From CAIZGX01 sp044371675 (GTDB taxonomy: Bacteria > Bacteroidota > Bacteroidia > Flavobacteriales_D > Sanyastnellaceae): DNA of 29,412 nt. Positions 13,788 through 22,558 of the stretch are shown here, piece by piece (within the stretch, counting starts at the first letter, position 1; every line of letters begins with the position of its first letter). Made by a program: the position numbers and the translations under genes. The DNA is taken from positions 1 through 29,412 of the forward strand of contig JBILTF010000022.1 of assembly GCA_044371675.1 (NCBI GenBank). Reading direction: 5' to 3'. The notes under the pieces were generated by a model, which worked only from the letters and a program-made list of their open reading frames with translations, did not search any database and was not told the DNA's origin.

Positions 13788-14069
13788 ATGAAACAAGAAG
13801 AGACCGTAGAACTAATCAAAGGGGAATTCACTTCAGAACAAGCCAAGGAGATTCTGACTAATATTTTCACCACAAAGATTCAATTTCACCAAATGAAAAA
13901 CTTCAGTTCCCTTGAGCGATTTAGCATCGAGGATGAAATTGCAATTGAAAGACTTCCTGAATTAAAAAGAGAACTCAAGCGAACACTCGCCTTTATTCAA
14001 ACACCGGAATTTTCAAACAAGAAAATTCAAATTCATTCGGAAATCAAAATTTCAATAATTAACGACTGA
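13788..14069 (+). CDS. Small conserved-looking protein upstream of sbtA, function unknown
   Basis: 93 residues from the ATG at 13788; an in-frame TTG at 13758 lies within the likely promoter and is discounted. The protein is soluble and charged. A helical start (KQEETVELIKGEFTSEQAKEILTNIF) leads to a strand, then a long charged helix (ERLPELKRELKRTLAFIQ) and a final strand with IQIHSEIKISI. I do not recognise a family. It lacks the T-loop and length of a PII-like SbtB, the usual partner of SbtA in cyanobacteria. Its position, first in a two-gene unit 35 nt before sbtA and divergent from LysR, suggests a role tied to the transporter, perhaps as a regulator or adaptor. This is inference from context. 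Confidence 0.6.
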   Translation: MKQEETVELIKGEFTSEQAKEILTNIFTTKIQFHQMKNFSSLERFSIEDEIAIERLPELKRELKRTLAFIQTPEFSNKKIQIHSEIKISIIND

Positions 14070-14104
14070 CCAGAAAATCAAATTTCACGAGTGAAATAGA
14101 ACCT

Positions 14105-15067
14105 ATGAATCTAAACCTACTCCTTGAAAATTTAACAAACCCCGCCTTACTTTTCTTCGTTCTTGGAATTGTCGCAGTTCAACTTAAAAGTGACCTTGTC
14201 ATACCTGAAAACTCCGCCAAGTTCATATCCCTCTATTTATTATTTGCCATTGGATTCAAAGGAGGGCAAGAGCTGTCGCACGAGCCGTTTACACGCGAAG
14301 TTGGAACTTCATTGATTTTCGGAATTCTCATTTCCCTTCTTATTCCAATCTATTCTTTTTTCATACTTAAAACTAAACTAAATGTATTCGACGCTGGCGC
14401 TGTAGCCGCCGCATACGGGTCTGTTAGCGCTGTAACATTTGTAACAGCCTCCTCTTTTCTCGAAGCTCAACAATTGAGTTTTTCAGGACACATGGTCGCG
14501 GTAATGGCTTTAATGGAGTCTCCAGCGATTATCATGGGACTTTTACTCATTTCCCTGTTCAATACAAATAATAAAGAAAGGATTCAAAAACGAACAGCAA
14601 TTAAACACTCCTTCACTAACGGAAGCGTACTACTTATTTTGGGGAGCCTTGTCATTGGATATCTTGCTAGCGCCAAACAAGCTGAAGGAATTAAGCCTTT
14701 CACCAATGATCTCTTTAAAGGGTTCCTTGCAATTTTCCTTCTTGATTTAGGAATAACAAGTGGAAAAAAACTAAAATCATTCTTTTCCTCCGGTTGGTTT
14801 CCATTCGCTTTCGCCTTGATTGTCCCAATAATAAATGGGTGTTTGGTGGCATTTCTCAGCAACGGGATAATTACAGATGTTTCAAACCGATTCATTTTTG
14901 CAGTTCTCGCAGCCAGTGCTTCCTACATTGCGGTGCCTGCGGCCATGAAAATTTCCGTTCCACAATCAAATCAAGGTTTGCTGCTCCCTATGGCGCTTGC
15001 CATAACATTTCCGATAAATATTACCTTAGGCATGCCTCTTTACTTTCTAATTGTGCAAAATTCTTAA
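14105..15067 (+). CDS. sbtA: SbtA-type sodium-dependent bicarbonate transporter
   Basis: A 320-residue membrane protein with about ten helices in two inverted halves, matching the SbtA family (DUF897). Diagnostic parts are FAIGFKGGQEL in helix 2-3, AAAYGSVSAVTFVTA, GHMVAVMALMESPAIIMG, LDLGITSGKKL at the start of the second half, and AASASYIAVPAAMKISVPQSNQG, the counterpart of the first-half Y/S motif. In cyanobacteria SbtA is a high-affinity Na+/HCO3- symporter. In proteorhodopsin-bearing flavobacteria an SbtA-like carrier has been linked to light-stimulated anaplerotic bicarbonate fixation. Length is about 50 residues below cyanobacterial SbtA because the cytoplasmic central loop is short. 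It is preceded by a small unknown gene and converges on ung with a 10-nt gap. Confidence 0.93.
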   Translation: MNLNLLLENLTNPALLFFVLGIVAVQLKSDLVIPENSAKFISLYLLFAIGFKGGQELSHEPFTREVGTSLIFGILISLLIPIYSFFILKTKLNVFDAGAVAAAYGSVSAVTFVTASSFLEAQQLSFSGHMVAVMALMESPAIIMGLLLISLFNTNNKERIQKRTAIKHSFTNGSVLLILGSLVIGYLASAKQAEGIKPFTNDLFKGFLAIFLLDLGITSGKKLKSFFSSGWFPFAFALIVPIINGCLVAFLSNGIITDVSNRFIFAVLAASASYIAVPAAMKISVPQSNQGLLLPMALAITFPINITLGMPLYFLIVQNS

Positions 15068-15077
15068 AATAATAACT

Positions 15078-15743
15078 CTACCAAGTAATAGATTCAATTC
15101 CCCATATTCTCAACTGCGCATTCACTTTCGAAAAAGGCTTCGATCCAAAAAACCCACGATAAGAGGACAGCGGCGAAGGATGAGCGCTTTCAATAATAAC
15201 ATGTTTCGACATGTCAATCAAGTTCTTTTTCTTCCGCGCATAATCACCCCACAAGACAAAAACAACATGCGCGTTTTCTTTCGAAATGAATTCAATGGTG
15301 GCATTCGTAAATTCTTCCCACCCCCATTTCGAATGACTGCCTGCCCTATTCTTTTCCACGGTTAAAACACTGTTCAACAAAAAGACGCCTTGCTCTGCCC
15401 AGCAGGTTAGGTCGGTGGTTCGTGTTAAATCGATTTCGAATTCGCTTTCCAACTCTTTGAATATGTTTCGAAGGGATGGTGGAGTCTTTATCCCTTGACG
15501 AACACTGAAAGCCAAGCCATGCGCCTCACCTGCACCGTGATATGGATCTTGTCCAAGAATCACAACTCGTAAATCTTGTGGCTTACATAATGCGAATGTC
15601 TCAAAGATTTTTTGTTTAGGTGGAAAACAAATCGAGGAAGCATAAGCTTCCTCGACCTTCTTTTCTAATAAAAATAAATATTCCTTTCTTGCCTCCTCTC
15701 GAAGCAAAGCGCTCCACGATTTCGGAAAGGACTCGAACAACAT
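15078..15743 (-). CDS. ung: Uracil-DNA glycosylase, family 1
   Basis: A 221-residue protein with the full family-1 set: the water-activating loop GQDPYHG (Asp66), LLNSVLT (Asn124 for uracil recognition), and the DNA-intercalation loop HPSPLSSYRGFFG (His188). The enzyme removes uracil arising by cytosine deamination or dUMP incorporation and starts base-excision repair. Its ATG shares one base with the stop of the upstream protease gene (TAATG), which implies coupled translation although the two functions seem unrelated. Length is typical. Confidence 0.97.
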   Translation of the reverse strand: MLFESFPKSWSALLREEARKEYLFLLEKKVEEAYASSICFPPKQKIFETFALCKPQDLRVVILGQDPYHGAGEAHGLAFSVRQGIKTPPSLRNIFKELESEFEIDLTRTTDLTCWAEQGVFLLNSVLTVEKNRAGSHSKWGWEEFTNATIEFISKENAHVVFVLWGDYARKKKNLIDMSKHVIIESAHPSPLSSYRGFFGSKPFSKVNAQLRIWGIESITW

Positions 15744-17404
15744 TACAATTTCACAAATTTCTTATTGAAGGAAGAACCATCTTCCTTCACCACTTGAATG
15801 AAGTACATTCCACTTGCAAATGCATTCGCAGAAATAGTTGTTGAAGAAGCATTTAAATTCAAACTTTCAACCAACCTTCCATCTTGCGTATAAATGCGAA
15901 TTTCCTTCAACAAATCGAAACGTGGACATCTCAAGGTGAAGCTATCTTCAACACGCGTGGGGAAAATAGTTAGCTCTTGGAAAGAAACACTTTCTTCCAC
16001 TCCAACCACACCGAAGCATGGTTGAGCCGCAGCTGTTCCCGAATAAGATCCGTCAATAGCCAAAAGACCTGTACCTGCAGCGTCTAGCCAATCTACTAAG
16101 TCTTCATTCGCTGGATTCGGATTGCTCGTAAAGTGCTTGTCCATTTTACCGTAATAATCTGGTGCTGTTTGCGCATCACAGAATGAACCTCCGCCCGTAA
16201 GTGTTCCAATAATTTGGTGGTCCTTGTTAAACAACGGTGATCCTGATGATCCACCTTCTGTTACTCCCCAATTCGTTACAGTTTGAATCCAGTTTACTTT
16301 CCAGTGATGTCCCGATGTTTGCCATGTTCCTGAAGTAACTGTTCCTGCAGTAGAGATTTTCTTCACATCTCCAGCAGGGTGGTGAATGCAAATGGCCTTC
16401 CATCCAGATGTTGATGCCGTTGGTGCAGAAGTGTTCGCGTTCCATCCAGCATAATAAACCGGCCAAGTTGCAGGAATAGCCTGAGTCATTTCCAACAAAC
16501 AGAAATCACTTCCAGAGGCCCCGCCTCCATCGTCAGAATCCGCCAAACGCGTTGTCCCCGTCTTCTGCTGAGCAGATGCGCTAATTCCTGTTCCGCAAGC
16601 GCTCTTCTGATAGTTGAATCGGACTACAATATTTCCAAAATCAGAAGTCGACGAAGACTCTGTGCAGTGCATCGCTGTCAGAACGAATTTTCTACAATCG
16701 TAAGAGGTATTATTTACCAGTGTACCAGAACACAAGCCTACGCCACCTCCCGCAGGAATACTCAATTTAACAACCGCTCGCATATCATCTGCCCACTCAT
16801 CTCCTTCCGGACATTTTACATCTACTTCACAAGGATCAGATGCGCGTTCAAAACGATCGTCGTGAATAAATCTAAAGTAGTGTCCGAAGCCCCGAATATT
16901 CAAAACGGGTTGCTCCATCACTTCGAACGGTTGGTAATATTCCAAAACCATATCATCTCCAAAAATCTCAGGCGTGCGATATTTTCCCGATGTTGAATTT
17001 TCCTCACTATCGTATGGCCCCACAAACCACTCGCGATCTGCAGTATATGCAAACAAGGACGTGCCTTCTGGCAAATACAATTGTTTGAAAAATACATCCA
17101 TGCTCAATGCTCCCGGACTGTGAACACGCAATTGCCACATTTTATCTCCATTTGGAAAATAGGTCCAAGTACCTTCCGTTTGAGCATCCATCGGAGACTC
17201 GATAATCTTTCCGTAAATAGGAAGAGTGCCATTCTTATCCGACTCATCGGCCATAGCCCACAATTCACCATCAGTTAAGTTGGCTAATTGAATACGCTCC
17301 AATCGAGTATTAAAAGAATCGTTCGACTCTCTGAATCCAGCAGGCTCTTGCGCCGTTACTTGCGCTGAAACAAACAGCGCTGCTAAAAAGTATAGTTTTT
17401 TCAT
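15743..17404 (-). CDS. Secreted trypsin-like serine protease with T9SS C-terminal sorting domain
   Basis: A 553-residue precursor from the ATG at 17404; an upstream in-frame start at 17425 is not preferred because a clean signal peptide begins here (MKKLYFLAALFVSAQVTAQ). A propeptide-like region of about 190 residues precedes the S1 catalytic domain. That domain has the triad His246 (LTAMHC), Asp300 (GSDFCLLEM) and Ser387 (GGSSGSPLF), and resembles lysyl endopeptidase-type enzymes. Many cysteines suggest disulphides. The last 80 residues form a Por-type sorting domain (FPTRVEDSFTLRC, GMYFIQVV, ending KKFVKL) for export by the type IX system and attachment or release at the surface. It probably degrades external protein. 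It is divergent from the LptF/G gene and joined to ung by a 1-nt overlap. Confidence 0.93.
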   Translation of the reverse strand: MKKLYFLAALFVSAQVTAQEPAGFRESNDSFNTRLERIQLANLTDGELWAMADESDKNGTLPIYGKIIESPMDAQTEGTWTYFPNGDKMWQLRVHSPGALSMDVFFKQLYLPEGTSLFAYTADREWFVGPYDSEENSTSGKYRTPEIFGDDMVLEYYQPFEVMEQPVLNIRGFGHYFRFIHDDRFERASDPCEVDVKCPEGDEWADDMRAVVKLSIPAGGGVGLCSGTLVNNTSYDCRKFVLTAMHCTESSSTSDFGNIVVRFNYQKSACGTGISASAQQKTGTTRLADSDDGGGASGSDFCLLEMTQAIPATWPVYYAGWNANTSAPTASTSGWKAICIHHPAGDVKKISTAGTVTSGTWQTSGHHWKVNWIQTVTNWGVTEGGSSGSPLFNKDHQIIGTLTGGGSFCDAQTAPDYYGKMDKHFTSNPNPANEDLVDWLDAAGTGLLAIDGSYSGTAAAQPCFGVVGVEESVSFQELTIFPTRVEDSFTLRCPRFDLLKEIRIYTQDGRLVESLNLNASSTTISANAFASGMYFIQVVKEDGSSFNKKFVKL

Positions 17405-17412
17405 TTTGCAGA

Positions 17413-17442
17413 TTTGAGGTGGCAATATAGTCAGTATTTTTG
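17413..17442 (+). promoter_or_regulatory. Consensus Bacteroidota promoter for the LptF/G-led unit
   Basis: TTTG (17413-17416), an 18-nt spacer and a perfect TAnnTTTG (TATTTTTG, 17435-17442). The predicted transcription start, about 7 nt further, falls on or beside the TTG start codon at 17448, so the message may be leaderless. Confidence 0.6.
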
Positions 17443-17447
17443 CTTCC

Positions 17448-18845
17448 TTGACTCTACTTCCTAAAATATCACGACTACTCCTGAAGGCCTACATTGGCCC
17501 TTTCATTATCACCTTTTTAATTGCTATGTTCATTTTCGAAATGCAATTCATTTGGGTGTATTTAGATGATTTAGTTGGAAAAGGAATTGACCCATTAACC
17601 ATTTTACAATTGTTGGTATACGCAAGTGCCCGAATTGTAAATATGGCCCTTCCCTTAGCAATACTTATGTCCAGCATTATGACGTTTGGAACACTTGCTG
17701 AAAACTATGAACTCACCGCTATGAAAAGTGCAGGCATGTCTCTAAGCAGAATCCTACGTCCACTTGTCGTTTTTATGTGTGCCTTATCCATTTTCTCTTT
17801 TGTCTTTGCGAATAACGCATGGCCCATAGCAAACTTAAAATTCAGAACATTGCTATACAGCATTGTTCAACAGCGTCCAGCGTTAAATCTCGAAAGCGGG
17901 GTTTTCTACAATGGGATTGAAGGCATTAGCATTCGTGTGATGGACAAAAATATAGAAACAGGCGTGTTGAAAGATGTGCTAATCTACGATCACCGCAATC
18001 AGAATTTAGGCAATCGCACTGTAATTCGAGCCCAGGAAGGAGATATGAGTGAGACAGCAGATAAGAGATTTCTAATTTTAACATTGAAGAACGGAGTTAC
18101 CTACGAAGAAAAAGAAGAAACGAATAGGCCAAAGAAAGGCGCCATGCAGCCTAAAAAAACCATTAAGCACATGCCACTTGTTTCAGGTAATTTTGAAACA
18201 ATGATTCTTAGGCTTGATTTAAGTTCTTTCATCTTTCAAAATAATGACGAAGAAATTTTCAAGAATTCATTCGAGATGATGACCGTTGCTCAGCTCGATC
18301 AAACTATTGATAGTCTTGAGCTTCAAAGGGATAGTCTTGAAAAGGGTATTCAATATTTTCAATCAAACAATCAGAGTAAAAGTTCCGATGCCAATGCACC
18401 ATCTGTAACAAGCGCAAAAAATGTTGCTCTAGACAACAACGCCAAACAAGCGAAAACGCTTGAGGGCATGAAAGAAGAACTTCTGAACCGAAACAAATTC
18501 ATTAACCGACACAAAATTGAATGGCATCGAAAATTCACATTAGCGTTTTCGTGCATCATTTTATTTTTCATCGGAGCGCCGCTTGGAGCTATCATTCGAA
18601 AAGGCGGATTAGGTTGGCCAACTATTCTTGCCTTAGGAATCTTTATTCTTTTTGAAATGCTTACCATCGCCGGGGAGAAAATGACGAAGAGCAATATACT
18701 CGAACCTCACATTGGAATGTGGTTAGCAACTTTTGTAACCTTACCAATGGGCATGTTCATTACCTATCGAGCCCGGATGGAAGGTAAATGGCAATGGAAT
18801 ATTTTTAAGAAGAAGGAACGTAAAAACAAATCAGAAGCAACATGA
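17448..18845 (+). CDS. LptF/LptG-family permease (lipopolysaccharide export)
   Basis: 465 residues, with membrane helices in two groups: about 13-36, 55-75 and 98-120, then three near the C-terminus (about 364-440). A periplasmic beta-jellyroll-like region lies between them. The N-terminus LLLKAYIGPFIITFLIAMFI and IDDLVGKG-like LDDLVGKG, together with SIMTFGTLAENYEL, are typical of Bacteroidota LptF/G. With the LptB ATPase the permease lifts LPS from the inner membrane into the Lpt bridge. A Ser/Asn-rich, probably disordered insert sits at about 305-330 between coiled stretches. No ATG or GTG is available near the proper N-terminus: the only suitable start is TTG at 17448, adjacent to the predicted transcription start. 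It overlaps the next gene by ATGA. Confidence 0.9.
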   Translation: MTLLPKISRLLLKAYIGPFIITFLIAMFIFEMQFIWVYLDDLVGKGIDPLTILQLLVYASARIVNMALPLAILMSSIMTFGTLAENYELTAMKSAGMSLSRILRPLVVFMCALSIFSFVFANNAWPIANLKFRTLLYSIVQQRPALNLESGVFYNGIEGISIRVMDKNIETGVLKDVLIYDHRNQNLGNRTVIRAQEGDMSETADKRFLILTLKNGVTYEEKEETNRPKKGAMQPKKTIKHMPLVSGNFETMILRLDLSSFIFQNNDEEIFKNSFEMMTVAQLDQTIDSLELQRDSLEKGIQYFQSNNQSKSSDANAPSVTSAKNVALDNNAKQAKTLEGMKEELLNRNKFINRHKIEWHRKFTLAFSCIILFFIGAPLGAIIRKGGLGWPTILALGIFILFEMLTIAGEKMTKSNILEPHIGMWLATFVTLPMGMFITYRARMEGKWQWNIFKKKERKNKSEAT

Positions 18846-20032
18846 AATTTCTTCAGATTTGTCAGAAGCCTCCTCTCCCACTAACCGATGGCGGATGCAT
18901 TGCTTTTCACGCACTAACAGCCGGATTACTTCAAGCAGGGCATGGAGTTAAAGTTTTCACTCTCTTCACAGACAAGCATGATTTTCTGCCGGAAACCATG
19001 CCCGAAGAGTATGTACAAAAAACAGACATCGAAGGAGTCTATGTAGACACCAATATGAATTTTGTAGATGTATATTGTAACTTCATGACCCGTGATCCAT
19101 ACAATCTAAGTCGATTCTTTTCGGTAGATGTAGACATTCGTTTAACTCGACTCCTTCAAAAAGAAAAATACGATTGTATTATTCTTGAAAGTATTTTCAC
19201 TACCCCCTATTTGCCTACCATTCGAAGAAACGTCAACACAAAAGTCATTCTTCGGTCACACAATATTGAGCACCAAATTTGGAACAAACTTGCATTTGGA
19301 GAAAAGAATTTCTTCAAGCGCATTTACCTTTCCTATCTAAGTAAAAAATTATACAAAGCGGAAATAGAGTCTTGGAGAAGTGTCGACGGAATAGCATGTA
19401 TTAGCTACGACGATTTGCAATTTACACGTGCACTTTCTCAAAAGCCTTCGTATCTCTTGCCTGTGGCAATGTCTGTTCACGAGCCTGTTGAAATGATCGG
19501 AAACGAACTTAAGGTTTACCACATTGGATCCATGGATTGGTTGCCCAATTTAGAAGCCATTAATGGTTTTATTGAAAATACACTTCCAACAGTAATTAAT
19601 GAATTTCCAAATTTTGAATTTAATATAGCTGGAAGGAAAATGCCCACTTCACTTCACGACAAAAAAATACCCGGTGTCGTATCTTGGGGTGAAGTTGAAA
19701 GTGCAGAAGCTTTCGCACGTAAATTTCAAATCATGATCGTTCCTTTACAATCTGGGTCCGGAATTCGCATCAAAATTCTTGAGGCCTTCGCAATGGGGAT
19801 GGCCGTTATCTCTACTGAGCAAGGAATTCGAGGTATAGATGTCGACGACAGAAAGGAATACTATCGCGCTGACTCTCCTTCCGAATGGATTGAAGCTCTA
19901 AGGATTTTGCAAGATCCAAATGAACGCGAAAGAATCGGAAATAATGCGCAGCAATTCATACAAGAATCGTATAGCAATTCAAAAATTATTCAGCCCTTGA
20001 TTCATTTCATTAAATCGCTTCCGAAAAGATGA
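18842..20032 (+). CDS. Glycosyltransferase, GT4/GT-B fold
   Basis: A 396-residue GT-B protein. The N-terminal acceptor domain starts with FLQICQKPPLPLTDGGCIAFH (residues 3-23), a glycine loop typical of GT4 enzymes, and contains RSHNIEHQIW near 140. The C-terminal donor domain has HIGSMDWLPNLEAI and the nucleotide-sugar site SGSGIRIKILEAFAMGMAVIST at about 303-324, with the conserved Glu of the EX7E-like element. It probably transfers a sugar from a nucleotide donor during LPS or exopolysaccharide synthesis; donor and acceptor are unknown. It is coupled by ATGA overlaps to LptF/G in front and to a second glycosyltransferase behind, suggesting a shared envelope-glycan pathway. Confidence 0.9.
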   Translation: MKFLQICQKPPLPLTDGGCIAFHALTAGLLQAGHGVKVFTLFTDKHDFLPETMPEEYVQKTDIEGVYVDTNMNFVDVYCNFMTRDPYNLSRFFSVDVDIRLTRLLQKEKYDCIILESIFTTPYLPTIRRNVNTKVILRSHNIEHQIWNKLAFGEKNFFKRIYLSYLSKKLYKAEIESWRSVDGIACISYDDLQFTRALSQKPSYLLPVAMSVHEPVEMIGNELKVYHIGSMDWLPNLEAINGFIENTLPTVINEFPNFEFNIAGRKMPTSLHDKKIPGVVSWGEVESAEAFARKFQIMIVPLQSGSGIRIKILEAFAMGMAVISTEQGIRGIDVDDRKEYYRADSPSEWIEALRILQDPNERERIGNNAQQFIQESYSNSKIIQPLIHFIKSLPKR

Positions 20033-21198
20033 AAATCGTAGTGCTCACATCACGCATTCCTTATCCGCTAGAAAAGGGAGATAAACTTCGCATCTTTCAT
20101 CAAATAAAACATCTTTCACAAACACATGAAATTTGCCTCATTTGCTTGAACGAAAGCACCGAGCAAATTGATACTTCCGTGCTTAAAGAAATGGTTTCTG
20201 AATTGCACCTGATTGAATTAGCTAAATGGAAAATTCCTTTCCGAATGTTTTTCGCTCTTTTTCACAAGATGCCTTTTCAGGTTACTTATTTTCTCGAATG
20301 GAAAAACAAAAAGAGAATTGAAACCATCATTCAGAACTTCAAAACCGAACACATTTATTGTCAGCTCATTCGAACTTCTGAATACGTCAAAGATCTTTTT
20401 CAATTTGAAAAGACCATCGACTACATGGATGCCTTCAGTGCTGCAGCAATGCGAAGAGCAGCCTCAGGGAAAGGAATACGCCAACTTTTTTGGAAGATTG
20501 AAAACGAACGTGCTAAAAATTACGAGCGAAGTATTTACGATTATTTCAATAACCACTCAATCATTAGCCGTCAAGATCGCAATTTACTTGCGATTCCTTC
20601 CAACAAAAAAATAGATATTGTTCCCAATGGGGTGGACACTTCAAATTTCATCAATTTGAACCTTCCTAAAAAACACGATATCGTATTTGCCGGAAACATG
20701 AATTATCCGCCAAACATCGCGGCTGCAATTTTTCTTATTGAAGAAATACTTCCGAAATTAGTCTCGGAATTTCCAAAAATAACATTGCTAATTGCGGGGG
20801 CAAATCCATCATCCGAAGTTTTAAATCTGGCTAGCGATCGGGTAACAGTTTCTGGTTGGATGAATGACATTCGTCAAGCATACTGTGAATCACGAATTTT
20901 CGTTGCTCCCATGTTCATTGGCGCTGGAATGCAGAATAAAATTCTCGAAGCCATGTCAAGCGAGCTCCCCGTAATCACGACCTCACTTGCAGCCGAAGCC
21001 TTTTCAGAAAAAAATCAATCGAAAATCATTGAAGCCAATACGACTTTTGAATTTGCAAAAGCCATTCAATATTATTTGTTGAATGAAGCCGCACAAAATT
21101 CAGATGGAAAAACGAACCGACTCTATGTTGAAGAAAAATACAGTTGGAAAATCAGCAACAAAAAACTAGACCAATGCCTATCAAATCAATCTTCATAA
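20029..21198 (+). CDS. Glycosyltransferase, GT4 (sugar transferase stp1-like)
   Basis: A 389-residue GT-B enzyme beginning VVLTSRIPYPLEKGDKLRIF, a start shared with sugar transferases of the TIGR03087 (stp1) type. The middle contains DYMDAFSAAAMRRAA and VPNGVDTSNF; the donor domain has FAGNMNYPPNIAAAIF and GAGMQNKILEAMSSELPVITT at about 296-316. Role: addition of a sugar to a polysaccharide or lipid-linked glycan. Its start overlaps the preceding glycosyltransferase by ATGA, and its end overlaps the PhoD-like gene by 25 nt, so at least four genes from 17448 are tightly linked. It may be a distant paralogue of its neighbour, though identity looks low. Confidence 0.9.
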   Translation: MKIVVLTSRIPYPLEKGDKLRIFHQIKHLSQTHEICLICLNESTEQIDTSVLKEMVSELHLIELAKWKIPFRMFFALFHKMPFQVTYFLEWKNKKRIETIIQNFKTEHIYCQLIRTSEYVKDLFQFEKTIDYMDAFSAAAMRRAASGKGIRQLFWKIENERAKNYERSIYDYFNNHSIISRQDRNLLAIPSNKKIDIVPNGVDTSNFINLNLPKKHDIVFAGNMNYPPNIAAAIFLIEEILPKLVSEFPKITLLIAGANPSSEVLNLASDRVTVSGWMNDIRQAYCESRIFVAPMFIGAGMQNKILEAMSSELPVITTSLAAEAFSEKNQSKIIEANTTFEFAKAIQYYLLNEAAQNSDGKTNRLYVEEKYSWKISNKKLDQCLSNQSS

Positions 21199-22487
21199 TC
21201 TTACTGAGTGTTTTTACGCTCCAATGTACCGCTCAATCTGAAATTGTCATGCTTGGACATGTGGGCCAGCGTAACGCAGAAATATGGGTGCATTGGCCAA
21301 TGGAAAACGAAACTGTTTCCATTAAATACTCAACAATTGCTCTTGACGTTGCTACTTCACAAGGGGGAAAAGAGTTTTTTCTTGTTCCGAATGAAAACAA
21401 CCTTTCTACAAAAATTGTGTTGTCCTCGCTTCAACCAGGAGCACATTACACTTTCTTTCTTGAAAGCCAAAGTTTTAAAACTAAAGTTTATGAATTCAAC
21501 ACGCAAGAACTTTGGCAATGGAGAAAAGACGCTCCGAATTTCTCTGTGGTTTTCGGCAGTTGTACCTATGTGAACGATACTGAATTCGACAGGCCAGGCA
21601 AGGCCTACGGACAGTCTGACTCAATTTTCAATCTTATTTCTGAACTTCATCCGAATGCAATGATTTGGGGTGGAGACAATATCTATTTGCGTGAAGGCGA
21701 CTTTGAAACGCAAGCCAATATGGAAGCTCGATACTTAAAAGCACGACAAGTTCCTTCCATTCAAAAACTACTTTCTTCTTGTCCGCAATACGCTGTTTGG
21801 GACGATCATGACTTTGGCCCGAACGACAGTCACTCTTCCTTTCAATATAAAAAAGAAAGTTTAGCCGCCTTTAAAGAAATGTGGGGCAATTCAAATTACG
21901 GATTTTCAAAAAATGAAAACAACTCCATCACAGGAAAAGTAAGCATCAACGATGTGGATCTCTATTTAATGGACAACAGAAGTTTTAGAATTCCTCCTGG
22001 AACCGAAGGAATTACTCCACAAATGCTCGGTAAAGAACAAATTAATTGGCTCATAGAAGACTTAAATGCAAGTAAAGCATCTTTTAAACTCGTAACCATC
22101 GGCAGTCAGGTTCTTTCCTCCGTTGCTGATTTTGAGAATTACGCGAATTACAAAGAAGAGAGAGAATATCTTCTTCAACTTATTGCTAAAAACAACATCA
22201 AGAATGTAGTCTTTCTGACCGGTGATAGACACTTCGCCGAATTATCTGAAGTGAAACTAAACGAAAATCTTCGTGTGCTTGACATTACTTCTTCTCCTTT
22301 AACCAGCAGGCCATACAGCAACAGCAAAGAAGTGAATGCAAATCGTGTTGAAGGTACATTTGTAGGCGAACAGAACTTTGCACACATATCCTTTTCTGGA
22401 ACAGCCAAAGAGAGAGCCCTAAACATTTCACTGATAAATAAAAACGGGAAAACATGTTGGGAGAAATCCTATTTGATAGAACCGTAA
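21174..22487 (+). CDS. Secreted PhoD-like metallophosphatase
   Basis: 437 residues from the ATG at 21174, chosen because it opens a signal peptide (MPIKSIFIILLSVFTLQCTAQ); an earlier in-frame start at 21144 lies deep within the upstream gene. A fibronectin-like N-terminal domain (to about residue 105) is followed by the PhoD metallophosphatase fold: VVFGSCTYVND, WGGDNIYLREGD, WDDHDFGPNDS and LTGDRHFAELSEV, which provide the Cys, Asp, Asn and His metal ligands. PhoD enzymes are calcium/iron phosphodiesterase-monoesterases that release phosphate from organic compounds outside the cytoplasm. The Cys in the signal region (LQC) does not make a good lipobox. It overlaps the preceding glycosyltransferase by 25 nt. 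Confidence 0.9.
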   Translation: MPIKSIFIILLSVFTLQCTAQSEIVMLGHVGQRNAEIWVHWPMENETVSIKYSTIALDVATSQGGKEFFLVPNENNLSTKIVLSSLQPGAHYTFFLESQSFKTKVYEFNTQELWQWRKDAPNFSVVFGSCTYVNDTEFDRPGKAYGQSDSIFNLISELHPNAMIWGGDNIYLREGDFETQANMEARYLKARQVPSIQKLLSSCPQYAVWDDHDFGPNDSHSSFQYKKESLAAFKEMWGNSNYGFSKNENNSITGKVSINDVDLYLMDNRSFRIPPGTEGITPQMLGKEQINWLIEDLNASKASFKLVTIGSQVLSSVADFENYANYKEEREYLLQLIAKNNIKNVVFLTGDRHFAELSEVKLNENLRVLDITSSPLTSRPYSNSKEVNANRVEGTFVGEQNFAHISFSGTAKERALNISLINKNGKTCWEKSYLIEP

Positions 22488-22558
22488 AAATCATAGTTCA
22501 TTATTTGCGAATTGTTTAATTGAATTGCCTATCTTTAAAACACCTATACATGTTTTAT

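Noticed and set aside
13788..14069. SbtB or another PII-like protein
   Set aside because: It is shorter than PII proteins and lacks their T-loop and nucleotide-binding motifs.
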